Shown: in pieces, positions 1 to 8,817 of the stretch
How positions within the stretch are numbered: position 1 is the first letter of the stretch
Layout: every line of letters starts with the position of its first letter
Assembly (NCBI GenBank): GCA_019634575.1
Contig: JAHCAY010000001.1
Location: forward strand, 3,472,001-3,536,000
Length of the DNA: 64,000 nt
DNA from: Candidatus Didemnitutus sp.
Lineage (GTDB): Bacteria > Verrucomicrobiota > Verrucomicrobiia > Opitutales > Opitutaceae
Reading direction: 5' to 3'
Notes under the pieces: generated by a model
The model's input: the letters and a program-made list of their open reading frames with translations, nothing else
The model's database searches: none
Told to the model about the DNA's origin: nothing
Made by a program: the position numbers and the translations under genes

Positions 1-1
1 C

Positions 2-682
2 AAGGTCTACAACCTCAACGGCCACAAGGACGAGTTCGCCTACCTCGCCGCCAACGAAGCCACGCTGAAGCAGATCGTCCTCGATGCCGGTGTGCTCATC
101 GACGCCAGCAACGTCGCTACCGTCGACACTTCCATCCCCGTCGCCAACCGTTCGCCCGACGCCGCGGCCGCCGCCACCGCGTGGAACGACATCCAGACCT
201 TCAAGGCCACCAACAGCGCCACGGTCGTGACCGGCAGCGATCTCCCGAGATTCACGGCGAACGTCTACACCGACTACCGCATCCCCCGTGGCTTTCTGAA
301 AAACCTCCGCGTCGGCGGCGGCATCCAATACATCGGCCGCACCGCCATCGGCAACCGCGGCGCCGACACCATCGTCAATCCCGCGAACCCGCTCACCGCG
401 ATCGACGATCCGAGCGTCGACTCCAGCACCCGCATCTACCGCGCCGCCTACTATACCGTCACGCTCACGGCCAACTACCAGATGAAGCTGCGGCACGACA
501 TGCTGCTCGACCTCAACCTGCGCGTCGGAAACGCCCTCGGCAACAATGACCTCGTCTACGTTGGCGCGGCTCTGCGCCCTCCCGGCGGCGACATCTCCCG
601 CCCCGACCGAGTCAGCATCCCCACCACCTTCGTCTACCAGCAACCGCGCTCCTATGCGCTGACCGCCACGCTCACATTCTGA
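2..682 (+). CDS. TonB-dependent receptor, C-terminal part (5' end outside window)
   Basis: The reading frame is open from the first bases and encodes about 226 residues of alternating polar and hydrophobic strands typical of an outer-membrane beta-barrel. It ends in a terminal phenylalanine (ALTATLTF), the usual BamA recognition signature of outer-membrane proteins. The last strands (SYALTATLTF and the preceding LDLNLRVGNALG) resemble the ends of STN/TonB receptors of Verrucomicrobiota. The plug and most of the barrel lie upstream of the window, so the substrate cannot be judged. It is transcribed toward the phosphodiesterase gene, about 230 bp away. Confidence 0.8.
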   Translation, partial: KVYNLNGHKDEFAYLAANEATLKQIVLDAGVLIDASNVATVDTSIPVANRSPDAAAAATAWNDIQTFKATNSATVVTGSDLPRFTANVYTDYRIPRGFLKNLRVGGGIQYIGRTAIGNRGADTIVNPANPLTAIDDPSVDSSTRIYRAAYYTVTLTANYQMKLRHDMLLDLNLRVGNALGNNDLVYVGAALRPPGGDISRPDRVSIPTTFVYQQPRSYALTATLTF

Positions 683-916
683 ACTCGCCGCGCTCTCCCG
701 CGCCTCGCGCCGCGGGTCCGCGGCCGGCTCACCCGGAGCAAGATCGGGCCCTCCCGCCACCAGACCACTTCCCGGCCCGTCCGCGGATCGCGCGCTGTAG
801 AGGGTCGCGCCATCGTGCGAAGCTGAGGGAGCCAGTGGCCGCTTCCAAACGCGGACGGGCCGGAGCTGGTCACCCATTCCGCAATCTGCATCGTCGCCTC
901 GCGCCCGCCTTGTCTC

Positions 917-1807
917 ATGTCGATCCGCCTCCTCACCCTGCTGCTCTGTAACATCGTCGCGTTCGGCGCGTCCTGCGCCGCGAGCGATTTGCCGCCGCCC
1001 TCGGCGACGGAATTGCTGCGCGCCCCACGGCCGTTGGTGATCGGACATCGCGGCTACTCCGGCGCCGCGCCGGAAAACACGCTGCCCAGTTTCGCCGCCG
1101 CGACGCTCGCCGGCGCCGACCTGGTCGAGCTCGATTACCATCCCACGGCGGACGGCGCCCTCATCGTGTTGCACGACGCCACACTCGACCGCACCACCGA
1201 CGCGCGCTCGCGCTGGGGCGGCGAGAGAATCCGCGCCAGCGAGCACACGCTCGCCGAGCTGCAATCGCTCGATGCCGGCCGATGGTTCGATCCGCGCTTC
1301 GCCGGCACGCGCCTGCCGCTGCTCGCCGAGGCGATCGAGCTCATCGCCCCGCACGCCGTCACGCTCATCGAGCGCAAGGAAGGCGACGCGCGGACCTGCG
1401 TCGAGTTGTTGCGCACGCGTGGCTGGATCAACCGGGTGGTCGTGCAAAGTTTCGATTGGGACTACTTGCGCGACTTCCATGCGCTCGCGCCCGAGCAAGT
1501 GCTCGCTGCGCTCGGGCCCGTCGCGCCGGCGAAGGGCCAGCCGTTCACCGAGGCCGAGAAAACGCTCGGTCCCGCGCAGCTCGATCGGCTCGCCGCCGCC
1601 GGCGCCAGCGTCGCGGTGTGGAGCGGCGACCTCGTCACGCACGACTCCGTGCGCGAGGCACACGCGCGCGGGCTCCGCGTGTGGGTCTATACCGTGAACG
1701 ACCTCCCGACTGCCACCCGCCTGCTCGCACTCGGCGTGGACGGCATCATCTCGAATCATCCGCCGCTCATTTGGAAAGCCCTGGCGACCTATGCGCACGC
1801 GCCGTAA
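917..1807 (+). CDS. Secreted glycerophosphodiester phosphodiesterase (GDPD family)
   Basis: This 296-residue protein begins with a hydrophobic signal peptide (residues 1-21) and then carries the GDPD TIM-barrel signature. Visible are VIGHRGYSG (His44, Arg45), PENT (Glu54), the metal ligands in ELDYH (Glu71, Asp73) and the catalytic second histidine in LHDATLDRT (His86). Enzymes of this family hydrolyse deacylated phospholipids such as glycerophosphocholine to glycerol-3-phosphate and an alcohol. The C-terminal VWVYTVNDL and GVDGIISNHP segments are also typical. The signal peptide places it in the periplasm or outside the cell. Its 3' end overlaps by 19 bp the convergent ACT-domain gene. Confidence 0.92.
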   Translation: MSIRLLTLLLCNIVAFGASCAASDLPPPSATELLRAPRPLVIGHRGYSGAAPENTLPSFAAATLAGADLVELDYHPTADGALIVLHDATLDRTTDARSRWGGERIRASEHTLAELQSLDAGRWFDPRFAGTRLPLLAEAIELIAPHAVTLIERKEGDARTCVELLRTRGWINRVVVQSFDWDYLRDFHALAPEQVLAALGPVAPAKGQPFTEAEKTLGPAQLDRLAAAGASVAVWSGDLVTHDSVREAHARGLRVWVYTVNDLPTATRLLALGVDGIISNHPPLIWKALATYAHAP

Positions 1808-2082
1808 GGCGCTCTCGCGGATGGCACGCGATGGAGAATCACCGCGCGCACATCGAGCAGGCGCTCGAGTTTCCGGCGTGTGAGCTCGGCCCGCGCCTCG
1901 CTGCAGGTTACGGTAAGTTCCAGACGCGCCGGGCTGCGCGCGTAGGCCGCCGCCTCGAGCGCGATTTCCGGCACGGCGGCCTTTTGCAGGACGCGCGCGA
2001 AGACGAGCGGATCGGTGCCGCCGGCATGGACGGTCAGTTGCCAGGAGACGGTCGGGTGGGGCAGGTGAACAGGTGTTTTCAT
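1789..2082 (-). CDS. Orphan IlvM-like ACT-domain protein
   Basis: A 97-residue protein resembling the small regulatory subunit of acetolactate synthase II (IlvM). Residues about 13-85 follow the ACT beta-alpha-beta-beta-alpha-beta order, and the segments RLELTVTCSEARAE and KLERLLDVRAVI match the IlvM pattern of IELTVAS followed by LNKLVDV. ACT domains of this type bind branched-chain amino acids. No large subunit (ilvB) is adjacent. An intrinsic terminator ends only a few bases upstream of the ATG and a short leader ORF precedes it, suggesting attenuation control. Fold assignment is from sequence pattern; partner and role are inference. Confidence 0.6.
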   Translation of the reverse strand: MKTPVHLPHPTVSWQLTVHAGGTDPLVFARVLQKAAVPEIALEAAAYARSPARLELTVTCSEARAELTRRKLERLLDVRAVILHRVPSARAPYGACA

Positions 2083-2085
2083 GAC

Positions 2086-2118
2086 AAAAGAAAACCCCGG
2101 GCGGAAAACCGCTCGGGG
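2086..2118 (-). terminator. Candidate transcription attenuator just upstream of the ACT gene
   Basis: Read on the minus strand, a 10-bp stem (CCCCGAGCGG / CCGCCCGGGG, one A-C mismatch, loop TTTT) is followed at once by TTTTCTTTT and then, four bases later, by the start codon at 2082. This is a canonical intrinsic terminator in the position of an attenuator. The 3' arm (plus-strand 2097-2104) is perfectly complementary over 8 bases to a segment of the upstream leader ORF (2163-2170), which would give an alternative antiterminator pairing. Confidence 0.65.
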
Positions 2119-2144
2119 TGCGAAAGAGGATCGTTGGCAGTTGG

Positions 2145-2213
2145 CTAGACCGCGATACCTCTCCGCCCGGAGCGGGGGAGACGGCGAATAATCGCGCTCG
2201 CGGCAAGGTTCAT
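2145..2213 (-). CDS. Candidate leader peptide for attenuation of the ACT-domain gene
   Basis: A 22-codon ORF starts with ATG at 2213 and ends with TAG at 2145-2147, 27 bases upstream of the terminator stem. It contains tandem Ile codons (ATT ATT at codons 8-9), two Leu codons, and a terminal Ile-Ala-Val. That is a plausible sensor of branched-chain aminoacyl-tRNA for a gene encoding an ACT domain related to IlvM. Codons 15-17 contain the 8-base segment able to pair with the terminator 3' arm. No strong Shine-Dalgarno sequence is visible. The peptide is hypothetical and the branched-chain link is inference. Confidence 0.4.
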   Translation of the reverse strand: MNLAASAIIRRLPRSGRRGIAV

Positions 2214-2415
2214 GCCGGCCAGCGTGGTTGCAGTGGACGGGTTGTCACGGCCAACCCGTGTTCTAGTGCTTTCGGGCCACGGTGCGTCGGCGGACGGGCT
2301 GGCCCAAAGACGAACGGGACGCCCGATGCCGTAACGAAATTTTCCTGCGCGGCTTCACGGCTGCCATGCGGCTGGATTTTCGCGCGTCTCAGCCGATACT
2401 GCGGGGCATTCCGAA

Positions 2416-2946
2416 ATGCCGCCCGACGCCAGTCCCGAGGTCAGCCGCTGGTTCGCCACGGAGGTGCAGCCGCATCGTCCGGCGTTGCGTGCGTGGCTGC
2501 TGGCGCGGTTTCCCACGCTGCCCGACGTGGACGACGTCGTGCAGGAAAGCCTGTCGCGCATGGTGCAGGCGAGGGAAGTGAGCCCGATCAGATCCGCGCG
2601 CGCGCTGCTGTTCACCACGGCGCGCAACCTCGCGCTCGATGCCGTGCGGCGGCAACGTGTGGTGGCGTTCGAACCGATTACGGACGACACCGATCCGACC
2701 GTCTTAACGGATGCGGCGGATGTTGTCGCCTCCGTCACGAAACAGCAGGAACTCGAGCTCTTGACCAAGGCCATCCAGTCGCTTCCCGAGCGCGTGCGGC
2801 AGATCTTCACGCTGCGCACGGCGTATGGCCTCACCCAGAAGCAGATCGCCAACCAGCTCGGCGTGTCCGAAAGCACGGTGGAGAAACAGATGGCCGCCGG
2901 CATCCGCCAATGCGCCGCGTTCTTCTCCCGCGGAGGCGCGCGATGA
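2416..2946 (+). CDS. FecI-type ECF RNA polymerase sigma factor
   Basis: A 176-residue ECF sigma factor. Region 2 covers about residues 20-85 (LPDVDDVVQESLSRM, then LLFTTARNLALDAVRR) and region 4 about 115-165 (LPERVRQIFTLRTAYGLTQKQIANQLGVSESTVEKQM, with the final helix-turn-helix). The FTTARN motif is typical of the iron-starvation FecI group. Its stop codon overlaps the start of the downstream fecR-like gene (ATGA), the usual sigma/anti-sigma coupling. It probably drives the downstream receptor when the receptor signals through FecR. It is paralogous to the sigma gene at 9563, which begins with the same MPP-RWF-EVQPH pattern. Confidence 0.93.
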   Translation: MPPDASPEVSRWFATEVQPHRPALRAWLLARFPTLPDVDDVVQESLSRMVQAREVSPIRSARALLFTTARNLALDAVRRQRVVAFEPITDDTDPTVLTDAADVVASVTKQQELELLTKAIQSLPERVRQIFTLRTAYGLTQKQIANQLGVSESTVEKQMAAGIRQCAAFFSRGGAR

Positions 2947-3977
2947 AATCCGACCCGAAACCGCACGATCCGACGCCCGAGAAAATTCTCGAAGCCGCCG
3001 CGGACTGGCTCGCCCGCCGCGATCGCGGCCTGAGTGCGGCCGAGCAGGACGACTACATGCACTGGCTGCGCGCCGATCCGCGCCATGCCGAGGCGCTCGC
3101 CCAGCATGCCGCGGCGCTCGAGCGCATGATGCAGCTCTACGAGTGGACGCCAGCGCATGACACCGAGCCGAATCCCGACTTGTTCGCTCCGCCACCGGCG
3201 CGCAGCCGGGCGTGGTGGCGCTGGGCGTCTGCCGGCCTCGCGGCCGCTGCGACGATCGCGCTCGTATTTTTCCTGTGGGAGCGACCTTGGTCGCGACCCG
3301 ACGCGGCCGCAGTCGCCGCCGCTCCGAAATCCTATCTGCGCGTCAACGAGCGCCTCGCGCTGCCCGACGGCTCGCGCGTCGAGTTGAAGGACGGTTCGCG
3401 GCTCGTCGTGCAATATTCCGAGAAGGAACGCCGCGTGAAACTCACCGGCGGCGAGGCCCATTTCTCCGTGTGGAAGGACGCGCAGCGTCCTTTCGTGGTC
3501 GATGCCGCCGGTGTCGAGGTGCGCGCGGTCGGCACGGCCTTCAACGTCCGGCTCGACGCGCAGGACGTGCAGGTGCTCGTCACCGAAGGTCGCGTGAAGG
3601 TCGAGCAGGCGGGAGCGACCGGCCCGGCGCCGGTCTTTGTCTCCGTCGGCCAGATGGCGACGGTGAACCGGGCGGAAACTTCCGCCCCGGCGATCGCCAC
3701 AGTGACGACGGAGGACATCGCGCGCGAGCTCGCCTGGCAGGCGCCGCGATTGCAGTTCAACGAGACGCCGCTCGCGGACGCCATTGCGGAGTTCAACCGG
3801 CTCAACCGCCAGCAGCTCGAGCTCGGCGATCCGGAGCTCGGCGCGCTGCGGATCGGCGGCACGTTCCGGCCCGATAATGTCGAGGGCTTCGTCCGTTTGC
3901 TGGTGAACGACACCGATCTCGGCGTCCGCGCCGAGACGGCCGGAGAGAACCGCACGGTGCTCCGCCGCGCGCGGTGA
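2943..3977 (+). CDS. FecR-family anti-sigma regulator
   Basis: A 344-residue protein starting at an ATG that overlaps the sigma stop codon. The N-terminal cytoplasmic domain (residues about 12-65, ending EDYMHWLRADPRHAEAL-like) is the sigma-binding DUF4880 type. One membrane helix follows (about residues 93-112), then the periplasmic FecR domain (LPDGSRVELKDGS, GEAHFSV, VRAVGTAFNVR, VLVTEGRVKVE). A C-terminal STN-like segment is seen at LADAIAEFNRLNRQQL. It transmits the occupancy state of the receptor to the sigma factor. The end of the membrane helix is encoded by an embedded REP-like sequence (3274-3297). Confidence 0.92.
   Translation: MKSDPKPHDPTPEKILEAAADWLARRDRGLSAAEQDDYMHWLRADPRHAEALAQHAAALERMMQLYEWTPAHDTEPNPDLFAPPPARSRAWWRWASAGLAAAATIALVFFLWERPWSRPDAAAVAAAPKSYLRVNERLALPDGSRVELKDGSRLVVQYSEKERRVKLTGGEAHFSVWKDAQRPFVVDAAGVEVRAVGTAFNVRLDAQDVQVLVTEGRVKVEQAGATGPAPVFVSVGQMATVNRAETSAPAIATVTTEDIARELAWQAPRLQFNETPLADAIAEFNRLNRQQLELGDPELGALRIGGTFRPDNVEGFVRLLVNDTDLGVRAETAGENRTVLRRAR
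3274..3297. repeat. REP-like palindrome embedded in the fecR coding sequence
   Basis: The 24 bases beginning TGTGGGAGCGACC and ending GGTCGCGAC form a GCGACC-TT-GGTCGC hairpin with the 5' GTGGGAGCGAC head. That shape is familiar from REP elements of Pseudomonas and Xanthomonas-group genomes, usually found between genes. Here it is in frame and encodes about residues 111-119 (WERPWSRP), just after the membrane helix. The paralogous FecR at 10114 lacks these residues. Confidence 0.5.
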
Positions 3978-4070
3978 CGCGCATCGGTGAAGAAAATGTT
4001 ACGGCTCCCACCGCGCAGTTCGTCGTGTTAGCCAAGCCGGCATCCCCGCCGGCCGGATCACCGACACACC

Positions 4071-7000
4071 ATGCGAACCTTGGGCCACCTCCTGCGCGCC
4101 GTCCTGCTCGGCGCTTTGATCTCCGTCGCCGCGCTCGCGGCCGATGAAGCGAGAAAACACTACGACATCCCCGCGGGCGACGCTGCCGCGGCGTTGAAGC
4201 AGTTCTCCTCCGTCTCCGGCCGCGAGACGCTCTTCGCCGCCGCCGTCGTGCGTGGAGTGAAAACGTCGTCGGTAAAGGGCGAACTCACGGTGCGGGAAGC
4301 GCTCGACGCTTTGCTCGACGGCACCGGCCTCCTCGCCACGACCGACACGAAAACCGGCGCCATCGCCGTGCGCCGCGAGACACCTGCTGAAGCAAAAAAC
4401 GCCGTCAGGGCGATCGAGGAAAATAGCGATCGCCCGGACAGCAAGCCCCGCCTCGCCACCGACGCCAACGGCGAGAATATCCTCCAACTCGACACCTTCG
4501 AGGTGTTCGGTTCGAAGCTGATCAACCTCGACAAGCCCCGCTCGCGCGACGACGTGCAACCCTACGTCGTCTTCGATCACAACCAAATCCAGAATTCCCA
4601 AGCGACGACGCTGCAGGATTTTTTCCTCACGCGACTGCCGATGGCGACGGATCTCGGCTCGAGCGCCCAAAATCTGAGCGCCCCCACCAGCTCCATCAAT
4701 TTGCGCGGCCTCGGCACGAATCAGACGCTCATCCTCGTCGATGGCCGGCGCCTGCCGAGCCGCACCACGGGCAACAGTGCGATGCTCCAGCCGGACGTGA
4801 ATGGCATCCCGCTGGCGATGATCGAACGCATCGAAATCCTGCCGTCCACCGCCTCCGCCATCTATGGCGGCGGCGCCACCGGCGGAGTGGTGAACATCAT
4901 CACGCGAAAGGATTTTTCCGGCGTGATCCTCGACCTCAACTACGTGAACACCTTCGATACCGACAGCGCGCAGCGCCGGGCGGATCTCACCGCGACGTTC
5001 AATCTGCGGGGTGGGGCTACGGTCGTGACCGTCACCGGCAGCTACGCCGAGTCCAACGATCTGCTGCAGCAGGATCGCGATTTCACGGTGCATGCCCGGC
5101 GGTTGGCCTACGCCAACAATCCCGGCACTTTTAACAGCACGTTCTTTCCGCCCGCCGGCGCCACCACGAACGTCCGCGGCTTCAGTGGCTCGAATTTGCA
5201 GCTCAAGCCCGAATACGGCGGCACCGTCCTGAGTTCGACGTTCACGTCGTTGCCCATCGGGTATGCCGGCGTCTCGTCCGCCGACGCCGCCGCGCTCGTC
5301 GCCAACGCCGGGCGCTACAATCTCGACATCCCGGAGGACCTGAGTGCGCGCCAAGCGGCGCTCATCACCACGCCCATCATCAAGTCGCTCGGCTTGAGCC
5401 TGCGCCAAAAGATCACGCCTTGGCTGGAGGGATATGGTGATTACCTGCGCACGCAGAATCGCGGCAACGGCGCGACCCTGCTGGGCCCGAACTCCAGCAC
5501 ACTGGCCGTCACCGCGCCCAACAATCCCTTCACCACCGCGGTCAACGTCACCTATCCCGCCGTCATCCTGAGGACACCGGGATTTTCCACGCTCAACACG
5601 ACGCGGATCACGGGCGGTCTGGTGGCTCGCCTGCCGGGCGAATGGCAAGCTGCACTCGACTACACCTGGGGACGTTCGCTCTTCGTCAACCGCCGCACCG
5701 CACCGGTCCTCGGCGATCCGGACGGCCCGTCGGGTCCGTCGCCCTCGTATCTCACCGCCGTTTCCACCGGCGTGCTCGATGTGCTTCGGGACCTGAAAAC
5801 CTACCCGCTGAACTACACGCCCTATCTGCTGCCCGGCTTGGACGCCGACAACAACGGCGACCTGGTTTCGCAAACGGGCGCTTTGCGCGCTTCGGGTCCG
5901 GTTTTTCATCTGCCCGCCGGCGACATCATTCTTTCGGCGAGCGTCGAGGGTCAGCGCGAGAACAAGGAGTCCTCGGTGTTCCCCCTGGCTTCGACCTCCG
6001 GAACCGGGTTCCTCTACTCGTGGTTCCCGGCCGTGTCCTCGACCGCTCGGGCTTTCTACACGGAGGCGCGGGTGCCGCTCATCGCCGCCGCCGAAAAATC
6101 GCAGCCCAGCCGCCTCGAGCTGCAGACCAGCGTCCGCTATGATACCTCCCGCTATCATACGCTGGCCAACGCTCTGAGCCTCAGCGTTCCGAGTTCCGCC
6201 GGTCCGTTTCCCGCCGTCGACTTCCTGGATCGCAAGGTCGGCGACACTTCCTACCTGGTCGGCCTGCGGACCGCGCCGTGGCGCGACCTCACGCTGCGTG
6301 CCAGCTGGGGCACCGGTTTCCTTGCCCCGTCGCTTTCGCAGATGTCTCCCAATCCCGTCGGCTTCGGCAGTTTCTCGGTCACCGACCCGAAACGCGGCAA
6401 CTCGACATCGTTCATTGCCGTCGACACCACCTCGGGCGGCAATCCCGGCCTGAAGCCGGAGCACTCTCGCAGCCTCTCCGCCGGCGCGATCTTCACACCC
6501 CGCTGGCTGCCTGGGTTCCGTTTGTCGGTCGATTTCACCAAGATCAACAAAACCGACGAGATCCGCTCGCTCAGCGGGCAGACTGCGATCGATCTGGAAG
6601 ATCAATTGCCGGCTGGGCGCGTCGTCCGCGATGCGCTCACTCCCGCGGAACAGGCGCTCGGATACACGGGCGGCGCCATCACCGCCCTCGATATCTCCTT
6701 GTATAATTTCACTCGCCGCGAAGTGACCGCGGTCGATTTCCAAGCGGACTACCTGCGCAAGACCACGCTCGGTGAGTTCCGCCCCTACGCGATCGCGACC
6801 TGGATGGGGCGCTCCGCCTCGCAAACAACGACCGCACAGCCTCTGGTCAACACGATCGGGTTCACCGACGGTCCGCTCAAATGGCGCGGCAACGGCGGAC
6901 TGGACTGGAGTCGCGGGCCTTGGTCCGCCGGCTGGAACGTCCAGTATTACGACGCGCAGTTCATCTATCCGCGCAGCGCATCGGTCGCGACCCGCAACAC

Positions 7001-7256
7001 CTCCGTGCTCACCCAGGGCGGCGAGCGATTCCCGCGGCAATTCTACCACGACGTGCAGGTGCGCTACCAGTTCGGCTCCAGCCGGCACCGCTGGGGCGGA
7101 TGGCTGCTTTCCGACCTCCAGATCAGCGTGGGCCTCCAAAACGCCCTCGACAAGGAGCCGCCCATCGTCGCCACCACCGGAACCGTCGGCGGCTATCAAT
7201 TCACCACCGACCCGCGCCTCCGCCGCTACACCCTTCACCTCCAAAAACGATTCTGA
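4071..7256 (+). CDS. STN-domain TonB-dependent outer-membrane receptor
   Basis: A 1061-residue receptor. A signal peptide (residues 1-23) precedes an STN signalling domain (about 27-100: YDIPAGDAAAALKQFSSVSG, then KGELTVREALDALL), which contacts FecR in transducing receptors. The plug domain spans about 155-285 (INLRGLGTNQTLILVDGRRLP, then IERIEILPSTASAIYGGGATGGVVNIITR). The rest is a 22-strand-type barrel ending in RF. It lies 93 bp downstream of the fecR gene, so sigma, anti-sigma and receptor form a cell-surface signalling set. The substrate cannot be read from sequence; the large extracellular loops would allow a siderophore, a glycan or a peptide. Confidence 0.93.
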   Translation: MRTLGHLLRAVLLGALISVAALAADEARKHYDIPAGDAAAALKQFSSVSGRETLFAAAVVRGVKTSSVKGELTVREALDALLDGTGLLATTDTKTGAIAVRRETPAEAKNAVRAIEENSDRPDSKPRLATDANGENILQLDTFEVFGSKLINLDKPRSRDDVQPYVVFDHNQIQNSQATTLQDFFLTRLPMATDLGSSAQNLSAPTSSINLRGLGTNQTLILVDGRRLPSRTTGNSAMLQPDVNGIPLAMIERIEILPSTASAIYGGGATGGVVNIITRKDFSGVILDLNYVNTFDTDSAQRRADLTATFNLRGGATVVTVTGSYAESNDLLQQDRDFTVHARRLAYANNPGTFNSTFFPPAGATTNVRGFSGSNLQLKPEYGGTVLSSTFTSLPIGYAGVSSADAAALVANAGRYNLDIPEDLSARQAALITTPIIKSLGLSLRQKITPWLEGYGDYLRTQNRGNGATLLGPNSSTLAVTAPNNPFTTAVNVTYPAVILRTPGFSTLNTTRITGGLVARLPGEWQAALDYTWGRSLFVNRRTAPVLGDPDGPSGPSPSYLTAVSTGVLDVLRDLKTYPLNYTPYLLPGLDADNNGDLVSQTGALRASGPVFHLPAGDIILSASVEGQRENKESSVFPLASTSGTGFLYSWFPAVSSTARAFYTEARVPLIAAAEKSQPSRLELQTSVRYDTSRYHTLANALSLSVPSSAGPFPAVDFLDRKVGDTSYLVGLRTAPWRDLTLRASWGTGFLAPSLSQMSPNPVGFGSFSVTDPKRGNSTSFIAVDTTSGGNPGLKPEHSRSLSAGAIFTPRWLPGFRLSVDFTKINKTDEIRSLSGQTAIDLEDQLPAGRVVRDALTPAEQALGYTGGAITALDISLYNFTRREVTAVDFQADYLRKTTLGEFRPYAIATWMGRSASQTTTAQPLVNTIGFTDGPLKWRGNGGLDWSRGPWSAGWNVQYYDAQFIYPRSASVATRNTSVLTQGGERFPRQFYHDVQVRYQFGSSRHRWGGWLLSDLQISVGLQNALDKEPPIVATTGTVGGYQFTTDPRLRRYTLHLQKRF

Positions 7257-7258
7257 CC

Positions 7259-8281
7259 ATGTTCCCTTTCCCTTTCTTTTCCGGCCGCCGCGCACTTTTC
7301 CTCGCGCTGCTGGCCGTGCGATGCCTCGCGGCCGAGCCGAGCGAATCCAATCCGGCGGATGACGACTGGAAGCAGTTCGAATCGCTTTTGCACCACCTCG
7401 GTCCGATGACCGGCGGATACCGGAACCTGGCCGTGGCACCGGAGTTCGAGCGGGAAAAATTCTTCGAAGCGCGGGCGCGGCGTGTGGGCGAGTTTGCGAT
7501 GAATTTCTACACCAAGCACCCGGAGGACCCGCGGCGCTGGTCCGTGGTCGAATCGTTTGTTTTCTCCCAGTCCCCGCGATTCGTGAAAGACTGGGGTCCG
7601 GTGGACGCGGCGGGAAAGCTTCATCCCGTGATCGACGAACCTGCCGCCCAGGCGTGGAAGGCGGCCGTGGCCGACCTGCGCGCTGCGTTCGATAAAGCGA
7701 CTGACATCCCCGAAAGCGTGCGCAAGAGCCACGCCGAACGGGAACGTCGCGAGGCGAGCCAACGCCTCTTCCGCGATCGCTGGCAGAGCGGCCGGCACGA
7801 ACGGGCGCCGGAAATCACCGTGCTGGCCGCCGACGGTCGCACCGTGAAGCTGTCGGATTTCAAGGGAAAGACCGTAGTGCTCGATTTCTGGGCCACTTGG
7901 TGCGGCCCGTGTCAGGACGCGATTCCGTTCAACCAGCAGGTGGCGGCGCGCTACAAGGATCAGAATGTCGTCGTGCTGGGGGTCTGCGTCTGGGATCAGA
8001 AGGAAAAGTTCGATTCCTGGATGAAGCAAAACCAGGCGCACTATCCGGATATCGCATGGGCCTTCGATCCTTCCGGGCGAGGGGAGACCGCCCTCGCGAG
8101 GAAACTCTATGATGTGCCAGCGATCCCGGCTGTATTCATCATCGATGGGGAAGGCACGGTGGTGGATGCCTTGCTTGGATTCTCGGAATCCGAAGGTTCC
8201 CGGCCGCTCGAAGGCGCGCTGGCGAAAGCGGGCGTTCACATGACCGCGCCTCCGGAATCCGTGCCGACCCTCCGGAAATAA
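7259..8281 (+). CDS. TlpA-like thioredoxin-fold protein, exported
   Basis: A 340-residue protein whose ATG follows the receptor stop codon after two bases, so it is probably translationally coupled. A signal peptide (residues 1-24) is followed by a helical N-terminal domain of about 150 residues and then a TlpA/AhpC-TSA domain (about 180-325). The redox motif is FWATWCGPC (Cys215 and Cys218), and the cis-proline loop is VPAIPAVFII. Such proteins reduce disulfides in the periplasm, classically during cytochrome c or outer-membrane protein maturation. Its fixed position behind TonB receptors in this window (again at 14395) suggests a role tied to the receptor, which is inference. Confidence 0.9.
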   Translation: MFPFPFFSGRRALFLALLAVRCLAAEPSESNPADDDWKQFESLLHHLGPMTGGYRNLAVAPEFEREKFFEARARRVGEFAMNFYTKHPEDPRRWSVVESFVFSQSPRFVKDWGPVDAAGKLHPVIDEPAAQAWKAAVADLRAAFDKATDIPESVRKSHAERERREASQRLFRDRWQSGRHERAPEITVLAADGRTVKLSDFKGKTVVLDFWATWCGPCQDAIPFNQQVAARYKDQNVVVLGVCVWDQKEKFDSWMKQNQAHYPDIAWAFDPSGRGETALARKLYDVPAIPAVFIIDGEGTVVDALLGFSESEGSRPLEGALAKAGVHMTAPPESVPTLRK

Positions 8282-8817
8282 TTCTGAACGCCCATTCCCG
8301 CACTGGGTGTGCCGACTTGCGATGGTCGTGCCATGATGCCGGCGTGTTCGCGCTTGCGAACATCGCTCTGGTTGTGACTCCGCGTTTCGCATGCGGATGC
8401 TCAAGGCTCACCGTTAGCTGCCGATGCCAGATCGGCGAACGCCGAAGTCGCCCGCTCCCAAGGCAGGGTTCCCACGCCCGGAGCGCGTGGACGGTAAGAT
8501 GCTGATGACTCCGGGATATATCCGCACGCTCGAACCGTGTGGCCTCGTCATCGGTGGCCTGCTGACCGAATTCCTCGAGAACACCCCTCTGATCCGCGCC
8601 CTTGGAACGGGATTTCGCTCTCACACGGAACACACACCACGCTATCGAGGGAATTGGTGAGGTGCGCACCTGAGGTTATGACGCATTCACGCAGAGGCTT
8701 CGATGTGATCGCTGTCCCGCGACCGGAAAGGTAGCCATCGGAGAGTTCCTCGATTTTGGGCAGAAAGAGCGTCGGCCGTGATCGCAGCATTTAGACGGGA
8801 AATTCTGAAAGAATGAG
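8282..8817. other. Intergenic stretch without a recognisable gene
   Basis: About 536 bp between the TlpA-like gene and the TlpA fragment at 8818. Short ORFs occur in several frames, but none matches a family I recognise or shows the codon bias of the neighbours. The base composition looks less GC-rich than the flanking genes. The stretch probably contains decayed coding sequence, given the gene remnant directly downstream. Confidence 0.5.

Noticed and set aside
3978-4070. Possible FecI-type promoter between fecR and the first receptor, compared with 11167-11263
   Set aside because: Both regions have a GAAA word and a TTCGTC word, but the distances (27 and 25 bp) do not fit the -35/-10 spacing of iron-starvation sigma factors, so no promoter was called.
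3999-7439. A 1146-codon open frame on the minus strand, opposite the first TonB receptor
   Set aside because: It is antisense to a clearly recognisable receptor, its translation is low-complexity Arg/Gly/Glu-rich sequence without domains, and such long antisense frames are common in GC-rich genes.
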